This document shows positions 45,216-48,110 of a stretch of 48,110 nucleotides of DNA, one piece after another (within the stretch, counting starts at the first letter, position 1; each line of letters opens with the position of its first letter). The notes beneath the pieces are model-generated. The model made no database searches and had not been told where the DNA came from. It saw nothing but the letters and a program-made list of their open reading frames with translations. Origin of the DNA: Lichtheimia corymbifera B2541 (taxonomy: Eukaryota; Mucoromycota; Mucoromycetes; Mucorales; Lichtheimiaceae); NCBI GenBank assembly GCA_000697475.1, contig JNEU01001156.1, positions 1 through 48,110 of the forward strand. Reading direction: 5' to 3'. The translations under genes and the position numbers were made by a program.

Positions 45216-47052
45216 ATGTCTGATTTTCCTTTCGCTTTCTACCCTATGACTACTCCTTCCTTTGATGTGGTCACTCTTCCTTTCGAGATTTGTTGCGAGA
45301 TATTCCAATACATCCCACACCGCGATTTATTGCAATGCATCAAAGTGAGCCACCAGTGGCGTGAGTCAGTGTTTGAATGGTCATGTTTAAAGTGGAGAGC
45401 TGTATCCATTGGTGCACTCTATGACATGCGGGCCTATTGGAGTCACATTGCTGGCCATGTACGAGAGCTTGATATAAGTGGAAAGATATACGGCAAGAGT
45501 GATAAGGAAATGGCCTTTGTTAAGATCGGGTCTTTTGATTGGCCCCATTTGGATACCCTTCGTATGTTGCATGTATGAATATTAAGGTCACTCAGCTATT
45601 GTTACTAAAACGTCTGCAAATGTAGAGATCGATGAACAGACTTTGCCATTGACATGGAGACCTGCAACAGCCGTATCTCTTTTCGAATGCAGCAATTTAC
45701 GCCATTTGACAGTGGACATGATGGATGGATCCAACATTTCAGATCTTGTTGCTATACTGGATGCTTGCCCTCGTCTAAAGTACCTATCATACAGCAGTCG
45801 CAAACGTAATCCAAATTATGTCAATACGCAAGTCTTGAAATACAAACCTGGCGCACAGATTACGACTACTGATATTGAATGTCTCGATATCTCAAACCAG
45901 TTTCATCCTGCTGATTTTATCATCATCCTACGTCGATGCCCGTATTTACGTTGTTTGGATGTTCATGGCACTGGATTGACAAAGGTTCATGTCAGTACTA
46001 TCCTTAATGCATGTCCACTACTCGAATCATTGCAGCATTGCACACGACACCGCCTGTATACACAAAACGGCCGCTTACGAGAATGGTGGAATCATTTTGC
46101 TCAAAAACAACAGCACACAAAACACATTGCGAATCACTTGCCATTGCGTGAATTGGTCTTGAAGCAGGCATCAGAAGCCACTTTATTTTATCAAGCTGGT
46201 CCTATCATCACTTGGCACCATAACAGCTTGCGACGTGTAAAAATATCTCAACGAGCTACATTGTGTTCTAAGGATACATCCAAGCAATCGAAGATTCCTC
46301 GTCGCGTCATAACAGTACCAAAGCATCTTGAAGAGCTTGAATATGACTTTCCTGGCCCGGTATCCACCATCTATCAGCATTCGAGTCTATTGATCCCATT
46401 ATTGCAAGCACGAACAAGCTTGATGCATGTATCCATTGCATTGTCAACACCATTATCACCACAAGGACTTGATGCATTGGCACGATGTGAAAAGTTGACG
46501 AAGCTTTGTATCAAGGTCCCTAATTCACCCAAGGATGTGGAGCAGTTATTTGCGACTATTGCACGCTATGGCCATCCTCTCGAAACGTTGGACTACAGCT
46601 GCCCAACATTGACACCGGAATTGACATCGGCTTTAGCAAGTATACCTACATTACGCCAAGTGCATTTGAGTCGCTTCAAGGGAAATATGGAACCTATTAC
46701 CGATCTTGACACTGGATCCTCCCTTGCCTGCCTTTGTCGATCCAACAGGATCCAATCGCTTACCTTGTCTTATATACCGTTCGACTACAATTGTAATCGC
46801 GTGTGGCAGTATATCAGTGGGATATCCAATTTGAAGTCATTGTCCATCTCCACATCCAGTAAAATACACAACGAAGAAGGCATAAAGTGGATCGCTAATC
46901 GCCAACAACGGCTTGAGCATTTTTCACTCACGGGGGTTTGGGAGAAGAACTTGTATTACTTTAAGGACGCTTTTAAATTAGCCAATACCAATATAGCAGA
47001 CACACATTTCAAGAACATGAACACTGAGGAGGATACTGAAGACGATGAGTAG
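45216..47052 (+). CDS. F-box/LRR protein 8 without TPR (590 aa)
   Basis: F-box at residues ~18-53 (VVTLPFEICCEIFQYI ... CIKVSHQWRESVF), then an LRR tail (LDACPRLKYLSYS, RCPYLRCLDVHG, ISNLKSLSIS). It is close to the 29.05-kb gene in layout: no TPR and a phase-1 intron at the matching LRR residue. Exons 45216-45561 and 45626-47052; donor GTATGT, TACTAAA branch, acceptor AATGTAG. The C-terminus is acidic (NTEEDTEDDE). The start could also be 45246, which is closer to the F-box. AATAAA at 47086 follows. Presumed SCF substrate receptor; target unknown. Confidence 0.85.
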
Positions 47053-47085
47053 CAAAAGTAATTAAAGGAAGCACATTTACATATA

Positions 47086-47091
47086 AATAAA
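47086..47091 (+). terminator. Poly(A) signal after F-box gene 8
   Basis: AATAAA, 33 bases after the stop codon. From here to 47740 I see no supported gene. Confidence 0.5.
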
Positions 47092-47740
47092 GGATGATGA
47101 TTATTGAAAGTATAAAGGATGGTGATGATCAAAGGGGATATGTTTCCTAATCGAGTATGCTAAAGTAGTGTCTATCCTGTGTGTGTTTACAGTAAAAAGG
47201 ATCCACCACAGTTGCCTCTTCCTATGATCCCAAAAACCTCCGTAAGCCATTGAGCAATCATCCTCACCCAATTGCTGCCTTTCCAACACTGCTTACCATA
47301 TCCATATCATCCCCGTGTTGTAGTAAATGCATAGCACGTCGCTGTAACCTTGAATCTCTTGATCAAATTGATCCCTATTCTGCCATGGCTTCTTAGTCCA
47401 TCTTGCTGATCATCCCATCATCCACCATCACCCATTTTCGACCTGCCAATGTACCATTTCTCCACTTGCACCACAATCCGCAAGCTTGCTGCATACTGTA
47501 TACTTGACGTCGGATACCATCTTGACATTGTTGTTGCTGTACTCGGATATAAAGGTGTACAGATGTAATCTATCTCGTTGTCCAAGCTGAGAAGGGGCCT
47601 TCAGCCCTCGTGTCTCCACTAATCGCGACCAAGGTGAGTGTCTCCAGATGCTCCAATGACCTGCACATGGGCTTGTAGTCTCTTGCATGCGCCCATTGTT
47701 AACCGTCGGGTACTCCATTGTGTATGCGGGCTCGGCTATT

Positions 47741-47836
47741 TGCACCCCCCTCATGTGCACCCCCCTCACCAAATTTTTCAGATCCCGATAGGCGGCATAG
47801 CTTTTTTCTGCTGTCTGCTGGTGAGGGGGGTGCATG
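47741..47836. repeat. Short inverted-repeat element
   Basis: TGCACCCCCCTCACC (47756-47770) and its exact reverse complement (47820-47834) flank about 49 bases. The left arm is partly doubled: TGCACCCCCCTCATG lies directly before it at 47741. The contrast with the AT-rich surroundings and the perfect arms suggest a MITE-like insertion or a transposon end. No clear target-site duplication is visible. The C7 patch near 10811 (GTGCACCCCCCC) is similar. Confidence 0.55.
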
Positions 47837-48110
47837 ATGGTATCAAAAGTGCATGATAGAGTGGAAGGTGTTATTATAGCATGATGATTTTGTGTACTGC
47901 TACTAGATGATAGCGATAATAGAGATATTCTTTAAGCCACCGTGCAATGTAGCACAATAAAGGACTTGGAAAACTTTGCATCGCAACATTGCTTTCGTTC
48001 GCTTTTTTGCAATTGCACATGACAAACAGAAGATCCCGTAACACATTCGACAGAACACTGATTCCAGAAGAGATTCGCGGAACGTGGGAAGGTTATCAAG
48101 AAGCCCGGAA
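47837..48110. other. No supported gene at window end
   Basis: AT-rich with no supported frame on either strand. A gene starting beyond the window edge cannot be judged. Confidence 0.5.

Noticed and set aside
1..48110. CRISPR arrays, rRNA and tRNA genes
   Set aside because: No regular spacer-repeat pattern and no rRNA or tRNA-like segment was recognised; a covariance-model scan could not be run.

Overview
This is a eukaryotic, fungal-type window. Genes carry short spliceosomal introns (about 49-65 nt) with GTAAGT-like donors and frequent CTAAC-type branch sites, TATATAAA promoters and AATAAA signals. The dominant family is proteins with N-terminal TPRs, an F-box and a long leucine-rich repeat (LRR) tail, which I associate with Mucoromycota (a Mucorales such as Lichtheimia or Absidia). 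That assignment is recognition and inference; no rRNA or housekeeping gene in the window confirms it.

Layout. 1-1690: nothing recognisable. 1.69-9.3 kb: two HET-domain (heterokaryon-incompatibility-like) units. Copy A is intact; copy B has a 4-base deletion and a 37-T run in intron 1. Each is followed by a decayed, unrecognised sequence tract. 9.9-11.6 kb: an inverted repeat copy and a tandem array of ~180-bp units. 12.07-16.81 kb: two intact TPR/F-box/LRR genes on +, then a relic of the same family at 17.4 kb. 17.9-19.6 kb: an orphan copy of the HET-downstream tract. 19.75-25 kb: HET copy C, its decayed tract, and a possible small two-exon gene. 25.7-27.05 kb: two degenerate tandem repeats. 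27.4-28.5 kb: a small RG/SR/proline-rich protein gene and a weak ORF. 29.05-39.04 kb: four F-box/LRR genes (one on -, one frameshifted) with a small two-exon hypothetical gene among them. 39.3-42.2 kb: a gag/protease relic of an LTR retrotransposon and an unrecognised broken gene on -. 42.96 kb: an F-box gene that has lost its LRR exon. 45.2-47.05 kb: the last F-box/LRR gene. 47.74 kb: a small inverted-repeat element.

How it fits together. There are eight F-box genes (five intact, one frameshifted, one truncated, and one whose intron must be read as GC-AG) plus a relic. Six share the TPR/F-box/LRR order known from fission yeast Pof3 and budding yeast Dia2, which are substrate receptors of SCF ubiquitin ligases. 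The same 48 kb holds three HET-domain genes with conserved three-exon structure and conserved upstream blocks. Duplication, divergence and decay of both families side by side is what a recognition or immunity-type gene cluster looks like. A joint role of SCF receptors and HET proteins in non-self recognition is inference only.
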